Shown: positions 18,056 to 32,504, counted from the first letter of the stretch. The stretch: DNA of 64,000 nucleotides from Nocardia farcinica (GCF_001182745.1 NZ_LN868938.1:1-64000), one strand, 5' to 3'. The notes: generated by a model not told the origin, from the letters alone. Translations and numbers: made by a program.

Positions 18056-19062
18056 ACGCGGGCGCGGACACGGGACTGCGGGAACTGCTCGGCCTGCACG
18101 GCCGCAGCGCCTGGTACTTCCTGGCCATCCTGCAGGCCACGCTGGGGCTGTACAGCGTGCACAACTTCGGCACCGTCCGTCCGCTGCCCACGCTGGTCGC
18201 ATTGGTGCTCATCGCCGCGGCGGGCGCCGTCGTGGTCCTGGTCGAGGACGAGCCGCTGCCGTGGCGCGCGACCTGGTTCGTGCTGGTCGCCGCGATCGCC
18301 GCGACCACGCTGACCCGGCTGTTCCCACGCCCGGACCGCGAGGTCACTCCCGCGACCGTGTTCGCCGCCTCCTATGTGCTGGCCATGCTGGTGCTGCGCG
18401 GTCGCCTCGGTGCGGCGTGGGGCGGGGTGGCGGGCCTGGCGCTGGCGGTCGCGGCCGCCGATCTCGCCGGGGTCGAGAGCGTGTTCTCCGCGGCCGACGT
18501 GCCGACGCTGACGGTGGCCGCGGTGACGGTCGGGGTGGCGGTGATGCGCCCCACCCAGCGTTCGCTGCGGGTGCTGCGCGAGGAGGCGACCATGCGCGCC
18601 GCCGCGGAGGCCACCATGGCCGCCGAGAACGCCGAGCGCGACCGTCAGCTCGCCGAACTGGACGAGAAAGCCCGTCCGATGCTCGAGCGCATCGCCGCGG
18701 GCGCCGACCTGGACGCCGCCGAGCGCGAGCAGTGCCGACTGCTCGAAGCCGGGTTGCGCGACCGGTTGCGGGCACCGCAATTGGTCACCGAGGAGCTGTC
18801 GGCCGCGGCCTGGCAGGCGCGGGCGCGGGGCGCCGACGTGGTGCTGCTCGACGACGGCGGTTTCACCGGCGTCCCGGCGACCGTCCGCGACCAGGTGATC
18901 CGGACGGCGGTCGAGGAACTGAACACGGTCGACGCCGCCGCCGTGACCGTCCGCGTGCTGCCGCCGGGCCGCCGCGCCCTGGCGACGATCCTGGTGGACG
19001 GCCCCACGGCCAGCAGGCGCACCGAGATCGACCCGACCGGCAGGATCACGGTCACCGCCTGA
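18052..19062 (+). CDS. kinase-like membrane protein lacking ATPase boxes
   Basis: This is a 336-residue protein. Residues about 15-170 hold five hydrophobic segments resembling the sensor part of the upstream kinase. A coiled stretch (REEATMRAAAEATMAAENAE) follows, then a helix DEKARPMLERIAAGADLDAA and a C-terminal domain with EREQCRLLEAGLRDRLRAPQ and LDDGGFTGVP. No N or G box and no obvious phospho-His motif are seen. This C-terminal layout resembles regulators that interact with kinases in some actinobacterial DesK-like loci. ATG at 18052 overlaps the kinase stop. It probably tunes or co-senses with the kinase (inference). Confidence 0.7.
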   Translation: MNAGADTGLRELLGLHGRSAWYFLAILQATLGLYSVHNFGTVRPLPTLVALVLIAAAGAVVVLVEDEPLPWRATWFVLVAAIAATTLTRLFPRPDREVTPATVFAASYVLAMLVLRGRLGAAWGGVAGLALAVAAADLAGVESVFSAADVPTLTVAAVTVGVAVMRPTQRSLRVLREEATMRAAAEATMAAENAERDRQLAELDEKARPMLERIAAGADLDAAEREQCRLLEAGLRDRLRAPQLVTEELSAAAWQARARGADVVLLDDGGFTGVPATVRDQVIRTAVEELNTVDAAAVTVRVLPPGRRALATILVDGPTASRRTEIDPTGRITVTA

Positions 19063-19154
19063 GCGGGTCAGCGGCCGGAGGCGTGCGGAGCGTGGCCGTG
19101 GAGGCCGCCGCGCTCAGGCGAATTCGGACTGAGCCTGAGCGGGTCGGCGGCCGG
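19058..19154. repeat. imperfect 21-bp direct repeat
   Basis: CCTGAGCGGGTCAGCGGCCGG at 19058-19078 recurs at 19134-19154 with a single change (A to G). The first copy spans the end of the preceding gene. The spacing is 76 bp. It may be a small local duplication. Confidence 0.5.
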
Positions 19155-19185
19155 TGGTGTCGGTGCCGCATGGCACAGTGCGGGT

Positions 19186-20445
19186 ATGCGGAGGATGAGT
19201 GCGGCCGCGGCCCGGCGCACGGCGTTGGCGGCGCAGGGGTTCGGCAGGCGGCGGGGTGGCACGCCGACGCGGCGCACGGTGCTCGATGTCCTCGGCAGAA
19301 CTCAACTGCTGCAATTGGATTCGGTGTCGGCGGTGGTGCGGGCCCATTACGCGCCGGTGTTCAGCCGGATCGGCGGCTACGACCGGGGGTTGCTCGACGA
19401 GGCCGCGTGGAGTCATTCGGCGCGCAAGCCGCGGCGGCTGGTCGAGTACTGGGCGCACGAGGCGGCGCTGATCCCGGTCGCGGACTGGCCGCTGATGCGG
19501 TGGCGGATGGAGAAGTACCGGCACGGCCGCTGGGCGGGCATGCGGCGGGCGCTCGAACGCAACCCCACCCTCGGCAACGACATCCTCGACGTGATCCGCG
19601 AGGCGGGCGCCTGCACCGCGGGCGAGGTGGAGCGCCATCTGGAGCTGGATCGTCCGCGCCCCAAGGGGTCCTGGTGGAATCTCAGCGACACCAAGCTCGT
19701 CTGCGAGCAGCTCTTCGCCGCCGGTGAGCTGTCCGTCGACCGCCGCGTCGGCTTCAGCCGGTACTACGACCTCGCCGAACGGGTGGTACCGCCGGAGGTG
19801 TCGGCTCGCTCGGTGCCGCAGGACGAGGCCGTGCGGGAGCTGATTCTCCGGTCCGCGACCGCCCTCGGCGTCGCCACCGAGACCGACCTGCGCGACTACT
19901 ACCGGCTGCACCGCTCGCAGAGCGCACCGGCGATCGCGGATCTGGTGGACGCGGGTGAGCTCGAGCCGGTGACGGTGACCGGCTGGGACAAGCCCGCCTA
20001 TCTGCGCGCCGGTGCGGTGACGCCGCGGAAGGTCGAGGGCGCCGCCCTGCTGTGTCCGTTCGACCCGCTGATCTTCTTCCGGCCGCGCACCGAGCGGGTC
20101 TTCGACTTCCATTACCGCATCGAGATCTACACGCCCGAACCCCAACGGGTGTACGGCTATTACGTTTTCCCGTTCCTGCTGGACGATCAGCTCGTGGGCC
20201 GGGTCGATCTGCGCGCCGAGCGGGCGGCGGGCCGGTTGCTGGTGCCCGGCGCGTTCGTGGAGCCCGGCCACGACCCGGTGCGGGTGGCCGCCGCGCTGGC
20301 CGGATCGTTGCGCGAAATGGCGGACTGGCTGGAACTCGACGACGTGGTGATCGGCGAGCGCGGCGATCTCGCCGCCGAGCTCGCCGCGGCTCAGCCTTCC
20401 CGCTCGGGGTTGTCGCGGCCCGGGGTGTCGCGCCTGGTGCCGTAG
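19186..20445 (+). CDS. YcaQ-family winged-helix DNA glycosylase-like protein
   Basis: This 419-residue protein starts RRTALAAQGFGRRRGG and continues with LGRTQLLQLDSVSAVVRAHY, the N-terminus of the HTH_42/YcaQ family. It also has the family LWAHEAAL-like segment (YWAHEAALIPV) and a later PFDPLIFFRPRTERVFDFHY block. E. coli YcaQ unhooks interstrand crosslinks, and the catalytic QxQ/QLD region is present here as QLLQLDS. ATG 19186 is used, with ATG 19195 possible. The 3' end overlaps the HicB-like gene convergently by 55 bp. A repair role is inferred from the family. Confidence 0.85.
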   Translation: MRRMSAAAARRTALAAQGFGRRRGGTPTRRTVLDVLGRTQLLQLDSVSAVVRAHYAPVFSRIGGYDRGLLDEAAWSHSARKPRRLVEYWAHEAALIPVADWPLMRWRMEKYRHGRWAGMRRALERNPTLGNDILDVIREAGACTAGEVERHLELDRPRPKGSWWNLSDTKLVCEQLFAAGELSVDRRVGFSRYYDLAERVVPPEVSARSVPQDEAVRELILRSATALGVATETDLRDYYRLHRSQSAPAIADLVDAGELEPVTVTGWDKPAYLRAGAVTPRKVEGAALLCPFDPLIFFRPRTERVFDFHYRIEIYTPEPQRVYGYYVFPFLLDDQLVGRVDLRAERAAGRLLVPGAFVEPGHDPVRVAAALAGSLREMADWLELDDVVIGERGDLAAELAAAQPSRSGLSRPGVSRLVP

Positions 20446-20863
20446 CTGCGCATCTGCTCGCGGAGCGCGCCGTCCACGGCGCGGGAGAGCCAGGAGTTCA
20501 GCGAGACGCCGCTGGCGGCGGCGGCCTCCTCGGCCTTGGCCTTCATCTGCTCGACCAGGCGCAGGGTGACCCGGCTGATGTCGCCGGTCATCTCCTCGAA
20601 GGTCGGGGGTTCGTCGGCGGCCGGATCCTTGCGCACATCGACGACGGCGTCGGTGCCGCTCATCGAGACGTGGACGGTACGGTCGCCCAGCGTCGTGCTG
20701 ACCTCGGCGGCGAGGTCGGACAGCGCCGCGAGCAGCACCAGCCGGGCCGAGTTCTCGGTGGCCGCGGCCAGCGCGGCGGCGGTGGCCTGGGTCTTCTCGT
20801 CACCCAGGGCGGCCGCCGCGATCAGGTTCTCGCGCAGCTGGGCGGTGTACTTCTCCAGATTCA

Positions 20864-20864
<1 letters not shown>
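20391..20864 (-). CDS. HicB/Arc-like ribbon-helix-helix protein
   Basis: This is a 157-residue protein. Residues about 1-60 are helical. Residues about 95-140 read ISRVTLRLVEQMKAKAEEAA followed by ASGVSLNSWLSRAVDGALRE, the ribbon-helix-helix motif of HicB-type antitoxins. No HicA or other toxin gene adjoins it. ATG at 20864 lies inside the first of several TGACATCA boxes, so translation and autoregulation are linked. The disordered C-terminal tail is basic. It is probably a stand-alone DNA-binding protein. An antitoxin role is not supported by context. Confidence 0.75.
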
Positions 20865-23999
<3,135 letters not shown>

Positions 24000-24010
24000 G
24001 TCCGTTCACG

Positions 24011-24045
24011 CGAAGGGCCGGGAGGCAATGCCGCCCGGCCCTTCG
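24011..24045 (+). terminator. terminator between rnj and MTB12-like gene
   Basis: CGAAGGGCCGGG (24011-24022) pairs perfectly with CCCGGCCCTTCG (24034-24045). It can serve both convergent genes. An imperfect duplicate of the right arm follows. Confidence 0.75.
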
Positions 24046-24080
24046 TCACGGCCTCCCGGCCCTCTGTCACGGCTGCGGGC

Positions 24081-24638
24081 TCACTGGGCCTGGCAGGCCG
24101 CCGAATCGAGCTGCGCCGAACGCACGATGTTGCAGGTGAACTGGTGCGAGACCTTCCACTGGTCGTCTTCGGCGACGAACTCCACGTAGGCGTTCTCCAC
24201 CGGGCGCCCGTCGATGGTGACCTCGGCGTCGGCCTTCAGCGTGCCGTTCTGCGGCTCGCCGACGTTGGTGATCTCGACGGTCACGTTGTTGCGCTTGGCG
24301 GCGTCGACCAGCTTGTCCACCAGCTGCGGGTCGCGCTCGGCGTCCTGGATCCAGCCGATCTTCTCCTCGGCCGGGACCGAGGAGTCGAAGGCGCGGGTCA
24401 GGCGGTCGTTGAGCTCGGCGGCCGTCGGCTTGGGCAGGTTCGGCGGCGTGGTCGAGGTGGGGGCCTGGCCCTCCACCGGAGCATCCTCGTTGGTGCCTGC
24501 CTCGAACTGTCCGGCCGCGGAGGTGGTCGCGGTGGTCGAGGCGGCGGTGGTGTCGCTCTCGGAGCCGCATGCTCCGAGGGTCAGGGCGAGGGCGGTCACG
24601 GCGAGGGCCAGCGACGCCCGAAAAGTACGGTTCTTCAC
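24081..24638 (-). CDS. MTB12-like lipoprotein
   Basis: This 185-residue protein starts at GTG 24638 with MKNRTFRASLALAVTALALT and a lipobox LGAC, so it is lipidated at about residue 25. A Thr/Ala-rich linker follows, then a globular part with PTAAELNDRLTRAFDSSVPA and IEFVAEDDQWKVS-like strands. It resembles the low-molecular-weight antigen MTB12 (CFP-2) of mycobacteria, a secreted immunodominant protein. AGGGGAAAC is the ribosome-binding site. A DUF4189 gene lies just upstream on the same strand. Function is unknown. Confidence 0.78.
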   Translation of the reverse strand: MKNRTFRASLALAVTALALTLGACGSESDTTAASTTATTSAAGQFEAGTNEDAPVEGQAPTSTTPPNLPKPTAAELNDRLTRAFDSSVPAEEKIGWIQDAERDPQLVDKLVDAAKRNNVTVEITNVGEPQNGTLKADAEVTIDGRPVENAYVEFVAEDDQWKVSHQFTCNIVRSAQLDSAACQAQ

Positions 24639-24709
24639 GTGTTTCCCCTGGATGAAGTCTGTCGCGGGCCGCGGTCGCGGCCCGCGGTCGGTGAATGCGG
24701 CGGGCGGAC

Positions 24710-25078
24710 CTACAGCGAGTAGCCCGCGGTGCACCGCCAGTCGACGACCCAGCCGCCGGACAGCCGCGACAGCGCCGCCGAGCGGGCCGCGGTGTAGCTC
24801 GATCGGGCGGCGGCGCTCCACTGCGTGTTGGAGCTGGCGAGCACGCCGCAGCCGTTCGACCAGGACACCAGCACGCGGCAGCCGGCGCCGCAGGCGTCGA
24901 CGGCGGCTTGTTCGGCGTCGGAGAAGCTGCCGTAGTTGTTGGCGATGCCGTAGGCGCCGCTGCGCGAGGTGGCGATGGCGCCGTAGTAGCCGTAGGCGGC
25001 CTGCGCGGGCGCCGCAGCCCCCAGCATCGACGCGACAGCCGCCACCATCACCGCCGTGGCGGCGAAGAACTTCTTCAA
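24710..25078 (-). CDS. secreted DUF4189 protein
   Basis: This is a 122-residue protein with a signal peptide (MKKFFAATAVMVAAVASMLG, cleaved after APAQA). The mature part fits DUF4189: YYGAIATSRSGAYGIANNYG, then paired cysteines in VDACGAGCRVLVSWSNGCGV and WRCTAGY. Four conserved Cys suggest two disulfides outside the cell. DUF4189 proteins are abundant in Nocardia and Mycobacterium secretomes. The downstream MTB12-like gene has its own start 71 bp away. Confidence 0.85.
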   Translation of the reverse strand: MKKFFAATAVMVAAVASMLGAAAPAQAAYGYYGAIATSRSGAYGIANNYGSFSDAEQAAVDACGAGCRVLVSWSNGCGVLASSNTQWSAAARSSYTAARSAALSRLSGGWVVDWRCTAGYSL

Positions 25079-25210
25079 GACGAATCCCCTTCGATGAATG
25101 GTCCACGACCCGATGGACGCCCTGACAAGCTACCCACCAGCACCCCAGGAAATCCAGCGCCGCGCCGGATCGCCCGGCCTCGGGGGTGTTCCCGCCGGGT
25201 CCGGATCGGC

Positions 25211-25216
25211 TATGTT
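25211..25216 (+). promoter_or_regulatory. -10 box of a leaderless transcript
   Basis: TATGTT lies 6 bases before the GTG at 25223, so transcription should start at or next to the start codon. Confidence 0.45.
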
Positions 25217-25222
25217 CGGCGC

Positions 25223-25846
25223 GTGAGTATGGCGCAGCGCGAACGGCGGGCACTGGTCGAGGCGATGGCCGCGGCGGGGCCGGACGCGCCCACCCTGTGC
25301 GGTGCCTGGACGGTGCGGGATCTGGCCGCGCACTTGATCGTTCGCGAGCGCAGGCCGGACGCGGCGCCCGGCATCCTGCTGCGGCCCTTCGCCGGGCATC
25401 TGCGGTCGGTGCAGGAGAAGGTCGCGGCCAGGCCGTTCCCGGACCTGCTCGAGCAGATCCGCACCGGTCCGCCCTGGTGGTCCCCGCTCAAGCCGGTGGA
25501 CGCGCTGGCCAATACGAGCGAGATGTTCGTCCATCACGAGGACGTGCGCCGGGCCGCGCCGGGCTGGGAGCCGCGCGAACTGCCCGCCGCCGACGAGGAC
25601 CGGCTGTGGACGCTGCTGCGCCGGATGGCCCGGATGTCGTATCGCAAGGCGCCGGTACCGGTCACGCTGGCAACCCCGGACGGCCGCAGTGTCACCGTCG
25701 GTTCCGGCGCCGCCCCGGCGGTGACGCTCACGGGCACGCCCGCCGAACTGCTGCTGCACGCCTTCGGTCGCGACCAGGTGCGGCTGGAGACCGCGGGTGA
25801 TCCGGCGGCGGTCCGCGCCGTCCTCGAGACCGACCGATCGGTCTGA
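25223..25846 (+). CDS. TIGR03085-family protein (DinB/maleylpyruvate isomerase fold)
   Basis: This 207-residue protein has MAQRERRALVEAMAAAGPDA, TLCGAWTVRDLAAHLIVRER and SEMFVHHEDVRRA, which hold the conserved His/Asp residues of the TIGR03085 subgroup. Members of the superfamily bind a metal and often use mycothiol as cofactor. GTG at 25223 is used because a -10-like TATGTT sits directly upstream; ATG at 25229 is also possible. The reaction is unknown. It lies alone before ftsK. Confidence 0.82.
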   Translation: MSMAQRERRALVEAMAAAGPDAPTLCGAWTVRDLAAHLIVRERRPDAAPGILLRPFAGHLRSVQEKVAARPFPDLLEQIRTGPPWWSPLKPVDALANTSEMFVHHEDVRRAAPGWEPRELPAADEDRLWTLLRRMARMSYRKAPVPVTLATPDGRSVTVGSGAAPAVTLTGTPAELLLHAFGRDQVRLETAGDPAAVRAVLETDRSV

Positions 25847-25963
25847 TCAGCGCCCGGACGGCGCGTTCTCCACCCGGCCGTCCCGTGATGTTCATCCCGA
25901 TGAGGTGGGCGGTACTGGTGTTGCGGATGGTCTCGATGGGGCGATTGCGGCTAGCCTGGGGGC

Positions 25964-28555
<2,592 letters not shown>

Positions 28556-28559
28556 TCGC

Positions 28560-29297
28560 TCACCACAGGTCCCCCGGGTGGGCCAGCGCGTCCAGCACCA
28601 GGGCGGCCCCCGCCACGGCGAACAGGACGCGCACCGACGGTGGCCCGAACCGGGTGATGCCGCGCACGATCGCGCGATACGCGCGGCGCGCGCCCACGGT
28701 GCGGCGCGTGGCCAGCACCAGGACGAGCACCGGCGGCAGCAGCGCGATCACGCCGTAGACCGGCAGGATCACCGGCCACAGCGCGGTGCCGTGCGCGGAG
28801 AGCATCGCCAGGCCCGCCAGATACGGCACCGAGGTGGCCGACTGGACGATGCCGATCGCCAGTCCCGTGGCGGCGAGAACCGCTGGGCGGCCGCGTAATT
28901 CGACCGCCCAGCGGGGCGGCGTGCGCTCGCCGGTCGACGGCAGCGCCGCCAGCACCAGCAGAATCGTCCCCGCGGCCAGCTCACCCCGGTAGCGGATGGC
29001 AGGGGTGAGCCGGAAGTCGACCAGGTCGGTGAGCCAGCCGATGCCGAGCACCGTGCAGACCCCGAACGCCACCGTCGTCACGAAAACCCCGGCGAGGAAA
29101 CTCGCCCCGCCCGGCACCGGCGAGCGCCTGCGCAACCGGCTGTCGTACACCACCGCCGCCGTCACACCGACCAGCAGCAGGTCCAGCGAATCGAGAAAGG
29201 CGAACCCCGCCAGCGCGGGCAACAGCGTCAACATGGCCTGTCCGAACATACCGGTGGCGGGCGGGCGAGCTGCTGCGCCACCGATGTCCCATGTCAT
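28560..29297 (-). CDS. GAP-family membrane protein
   Basis: This is a 245-residue protein with about six membrane segments. It carries the family's N-terminal polar motif in LTLLPALAGFAFLDSLDLLL and matches the Pfam GAP/Sap type (sulfolipid-1-addressing protein relatives), small LysE-like exporters implicated in glycolipid or peptidoglycolipid traffic in mycobacteria. Start at 29297 or ATG 29249. The ribosome-binding site is weak. It sits 19 bp after the DUF1254 gene on the same strand, so it could be co-transcribed. The substrate is unknown. Confidence 0.75.
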   Translation of the reverse strand: MTWDIGGAAARPPATGMFGQAMLTLLPALAGFAFLDSLDLLLVGVTAAVVYDSRLRRRSPVPGGASFLAGVFVTTVAFGVCTVLGIGWLTDLVDFRLTPAIRYRGELAAGTILLVLAALPSTGERTPPRWAVELRGRPAVLAATGLAIGIVQSATSVPYLAGLAMLSAHGTALWPVILPVYGVIALLPPVLVLVLATRRTVGARRAYRAIVRGITRFGPPSVRVLFAVAGAALVLDALAHPGDLW

Positions 29298-29316
29298 CGC
29301 ACGGCCGTCGTGGTGG

Positions 29317-30612
29317 TCAGTCGCACTGTTTACGACGGACCATCGGCGGACTCCAGGTCGGGTCGAGAACTCCGTAGAGACGCATCATCAACCGGAAATC
29401 GCCGGGCGGGCAGGGGAGCCAATTCGCGTCGGGGTCGGTCGGGCGAGCGGTTTGCAGGTGGATGGTCAATGATCCGTCGGGATTCGGTCGCAGTCCCGCG
29501 GTTCGATCGCTGATGGCATAGCGGTCGATCTCGTTGTCGTAGAGCAGGCCCTTGATGTGGTAGACGGTGAGGGACCAGAAGAATGCGACGGGCGGAAACC
29601 GGTCGGCCGCGAAGGTGAGACGGTATTCGCGAGAGCCGTTGAGCTGCTCGTTTCGATCGTCCATCTCACAGATCGGGTACAGGGCTTCTTCGGCAGGGTT
29701 GATGTAGACCTGTGAATACGCGACCGCCGCGCGAAGTAGGTGGTCATCGCCGAAATCCGTACCGCGGGTGTTGATCGCCCAGCCGTTCACCGTTCGGCCG
29801 AGGGCTTTGACGTGGTGCTCGATCGCGTCGAGCCCGTCCCGGAGGCCGTGTGCGATGGCAGGCAGGAGCGTTGCATCGTCGAGCACCGCACGCAGGTCGT
29901 GTCGTGCCCGCCGGACCCAGGCGGGGATGTCGGTGTCGGGCAGGCCGGCGCAAGCGTGCTCCAGCGAGTCGAGGAAGGCGGCAGGCCGGTGCAGTTCGTC
30001 CGCGCGGTTTCGTGCCGCCACAGACTGTGGTGTCGCGGGATCGGGCCGGTGCGACCCGGTCACTTCGATGCGATCCTGCAGCCCGACGACGGTGCGCAGG
30101 TCGTGTTCGTCGCCGGGGTCGACGAGGATCCGAACCGCCACCATCACGAAGCGCGACCGGCAGGCGACGACGAGGGCGCCGGCCGGTGCGGGTGAGGGCC
30201 GGTTGTCGCGACGAATGAGGATCTCGGGTACCCGCGGCCCGTGCGTACGTCGGCCGAGCACCGCCGCAGTGGACGAATCGGCCTCGCCGATCTGGACGCT
30301 GTAGTAGCGAGTACCGAAATCCGGCAACCGCACGGTGAACGGCTCTCCGTCGAGGTCGAGGAAAGCGAGGGAGTAGAGAGTGTCCACGTTCGGAGCCACG
30401 CCGCTGCTCGAGGTCGGGTCGGCCAGTCGGCGTTGATGGCCCATCGTGTTGATAGGCGCCCCGGCCGACGTCGGCGGTCGCGGGGCGTTCGGGGTGAATG
30501 GCTGGGTGAATCGGAACCGCAGGCGCTGGGCGAAGATGCGGGGAAAACCCCAGATCTGCAGGTCGGCGGCGGTGGCACGAAGACATTGTGCACGTGTATC
30601 ACCCGGTGACAT
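29317..30612 (-). CDS. DUF1254/DUF1214 protein, copy 1
   Basis: This is a 431-residue soluble protein. The N-terminal DUF1254 part has VAPNVDTLYSLAFLDLDGEP and LPDFGTRYYSVQIGEADSST. The C-terminal DUF1214 part has VNGWAINTRGTDFGDDHLLR, then FFWSLTVYHIKGLLYDN and WLPCPPGDFRLMMRLYG. No signal peptide is seen. ATG at 30612 has GGAGG just upstream; a TTG at 30645 is the alternative. A second copy is at 32679 on the other strand. These proteins are widespread but functionally unassigned. Confidence 0.85.
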   Translation of the reverse strand: MSPGDTRAQCLRATAADLQIWGFPRIFAQRLRFRFTQPFTPNAPRPPTSAGAPINTMGHQRRLADPTSSSGVAPNVDTLYSLAFLDLDGEPFTVRLPDFGTRYYSVQIGEADSSTAAVLGRRTHGPRVPEILIRRDNRPSPAPAGALVVACRSRFVMVAVRILVDPGDEHDLRTVVGLQDRIEVTGSHRPDPATPQSVAARNRADELHRPAAFLDSLEHACAGLPDTDIPAWVRRARHDLRAVLDDATLLPAIAHGLRDGLDAIEHHVKALGRTVNGWAINTRGTDFGDDHLLRAAVAYSQVYINPAEEALYPICEMDDRNEQLNGSREYRLTFAADRFPPVAFFWSLTVYHIKGLLYDNEIDRYAISDRTAGLRPNPDGSLTIHLQTARPTDPDANWLPCPPGDFRLMMRLYGVLDPTWSPPMVRRKQCD

Positions 30613-30699
30613 CGGGCCTCCGATCCGTTGTTGAAATGAACTCAATTAGAATTGCTGGTGACGATCCGTCTGCCAGGCCATACCAGCAAGGAGGTTGCC
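30613..30699. promoter_or_regulatory. divergent control region of DUF1254 copy 1 and DUF202 pair
   Basis: The 87 bp between the two starts include TGAACT at 30637-30642, a half-site shared with the palindrome at 32529, and the small inverted repeat CAATTAGAATTG at 30643-30654. It is notably AT-richer than the surroundings. Confidence 0.4.
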
Positions 30700-31080
30700 G
30701 TGGTGGCGAACGCCCAGCCGTCGAACTCGCGCCGGTTCCCCCGTCGCGTATACAGCAGGGGCACGGAACCCGACGCGCGCTTCAGTCTGGCGAACGAGCG
30801 AACCTACCTCGCGTGGATCCGGACATCGTTGGCGCTGATGGCGGCGGGGGTGGCGCTGTACGTCTTCGATGTCGGGCGGGGATCGACGGCCGGTGCCGTG
30901 GCCGCCGCGCTCCTCGTCGGTTGCTCGGTCGTGCTGCCGATCCAGGCATGGGCCGCGTGGGCGCGCACCGAACGCAGCCTGCGCGAAGGCGCGCCCCTGC
31001 CCGCACCACACCTGGCGGCCCCGCTGGCCGTCGCCGTCGTCGCCGCGAGCGGCATGGTCCTGTGGTCGATGCTGGCATGA
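30700..31080 (+). CDS. DUF202 membrane protein 1
   Basis: This 126-residue YidH-type protein has the DUF202 motif ANERTYLAWIRTSLALMAAG and three hydrophobic segments (about residues 45-60, 68-85, 105-125). AAGGAGG lies 5 bases before GTG 30700 and 8 before GTG 30703, so either is the start. The stop overlaps the next DUF202 gene by ATGA. Tandem DUF202 genes are common and the pair probably forms one membrane complex. Function is unknown. Confidence 0.85.
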   Translation: MVANAQPSNSRRFPRRVYSRGTEPDARFSLANERTYLAWIRTSLALMAAGVALYVFDVGRGSTAGAVAAALLVGCSVVLPIQAWAAWARTERSLREGAPLPAPHLAAPLAVAVVAASGMVLWSMLA

Positions 31081-31457
31081 GGCGGCCGGCGAACTCCGCC
31101 GAGCCGGCCCCCGCTGTCGCGCTGTCCGACGGTGGCCTACAGGTCGAACGGACGGCCTTGGCTTGGCGGCGCACCGGATGCTCCCTGGTGATCTTCGTTC
31201 TGATCGGAATCCGGGTGACCGCGGCAAGAGGTGGCGCGTACGTCGCGCTGTCGCTCATCGCGCTGGGCGCGGCCACGGCCGCGATCGTCCTCGTCGGCCT
31301 GCTCCGTCCAGCGTCGCTACACCAGCGGCTGGCGGTGACCGACGACGGAGTGATCCACCTGCGCTCGGCCACCGCGGGACGCGCATTGCTCATGTCGGTG
31401 TCGGTTTCGCTACTCGGACTCGCAGCCATCGCCCTCGTCGTCGACGGCGCACCGTGA
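31077..31457 (+). CDS. DUF202 membrane protein 2
   Basis: This is a 126-residue protein with the same signature in shorter form, LQVERTALAWRRTGCSLVIF, and three hydrophobic segments. ATG at 31077 overlaps the stop of the first DUF202 gene. The two are distant paralogues fitting a heteromeric membrane assembly. The stop is 7 bp from that of the convergent substrate-binding protein gene. Confidence 0.83.
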   Translation: MRRPANSAEPAPAVALSDGGLQVERTALAWRRTGCSLVIFVLIGIRVTAARGGAYVALSLIALGAATAAIVLVGLLRPASLHQRLAVTDDGVIHLRSATAGRALLMSVSVSLLGLAAIALVVDGAP

Positions 31458-31463
31458 TTCGGC

Positions 31464-32504
31464 TCAGCGCGCGAACAGTTGTTGCCACTTCTGGGCGGAC
31501 TCGTTCACGTATTCGGTGGTCAGCCTCTGGGGATCGGGCGTCTGCACCTCGTGGGCGTCGGCGGTGGCGCCGGGGATGTCGGGCAGCGCGGTCGCGACGC
31601 CGATGGCCTGCGCGGTCTGTCCTTCACGGCTGACCATGAAGTCGGCCAGGAGTTGTGCCGCGTTCGGGTGCGGCGCGGTCGAGGTGATGTGGCCGTAGAA
31701 CGGCGTCCCCCACGACGGCTGTGGCAGCGCCCAGTCGACGGGCGCGCCCTTCTCCTTCTCGCGGACCAGCGGTTGCACCATCGGTGAGACCGCGACCTCG
31801 CCCGAAGACAGCGCCTGGGCGACACCCAGCGCACTGGGGTAGATGCGCGGGTTGAGGTCGGCGAGACGGTCGACGTAGTCGTCGCCGAAATTCTCGCGAT
31901 AGTAGTCGTAGAGATCGACGAAGGAGGCGATCCCGACGGGATTCACGATGCCGATCTTTCCGGCGAATTTCGGATCGAGGACCTCACGCGGGTCCCGCAA
32001 TCCGCCCGGAACGGCGTCGGTGTTCCAGCCCATACCGAATGTCGCGGCGGTGTTCAGGAAGAACCTGTCGTGTTCGACACTTCGCTCCGGCTGATACGCC
32101 GGATCTCGGAAGCTCGGTCCGAGTAGCTGCTGGGAGTATTCTCCCGACTCGGCCGCGGCGGCGATCCAAGGGGCGTCCGTCACGACATGGACGTCTGCGA
32201 TGCCGCGCCCGGTGCGGCTCTCCGCCTCGACGCGGGGGATCATGTCCACGTCGGTGCCGCGGACGAATTCCAGCGTGATCGTCGGGTATTTCGCCTGCCA
32301 CGCGGCTTTCAAGCTCTCCAGGATCGCGGGATTCTGGCTGGAATACAGCAGCACGGATCCTTCTTCTTTCGCGGCGGCGATCACGTCGTCCCAACCGCCC
32401 TCCACCGGTGCGGTGGTACCGGCCGCGCCACCGCAGGCCGCGGTCGTCGCGCCGAGGATCAGGGCTGTACTCACCGCAGCCACGAATCTCCCGAACCCAG
32501 CCAT
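31464..32504 (-). CDS. Fe(III)-type ABC substrate-binding lipoprotein, orphan
   Basis: In this 346-residue protein, MAGFGRFVAAVSTALILGAT leads to a lipobox TAAC (Cys near 24). The mature protein has the periplasmic-binding pattern EEGSVLLYSSQNPAILESLK, DVHVVTDAPWIAAA, GKIGIVNPVGIASF and QTAQAIGVATALPDIPG of the FutA/AfuA group, which binds Fe(III) or similar ions. No permease or ATPase gene is nearby. CGGAGG precedes the ATG. The gene diverges from DUF1254 copy 2 across the palindrome at 32529. The ligand is not certain; other anions are possible. Confidence 0.8.
   Translation of the reverse strand: MAGFGRFVAAVSTALILGATTAACGGAAGTTAPVEGGWDDVIAAAKEEGSVLLYSSQNPAILESLKAAWQAKYPTITLEFVRGTDVDMIPRVEAESRTGRGIADVHVVTDAPWIAAAAESGEYSQQLLGPSFRDPAYQPERSVEHDRFFLNTAATFGMGWNTDAVPGGLRDPREVLDPKFAGKIGIVNPVGIASFVDLYDYYRENFGDDYVDRLADLNPRIYPSALGVAQALSSGEVAVSPMVQPLVREKEKGAPVDWALPQPSWGTPFYGHITSTAPHPNAAQLLADFMVSREGQTAQAIGVATALPDIPGATADAHEVQTPDPQRLTTEYVNESAQKWQQLFAR

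Noticed and set aside
30588..31076. Long frame upstream of the second DUF202 gene
   Set aside because: It overlaps the first DUF202 gene in another frame; ATG 31077 coupled to the previous stop is the start.
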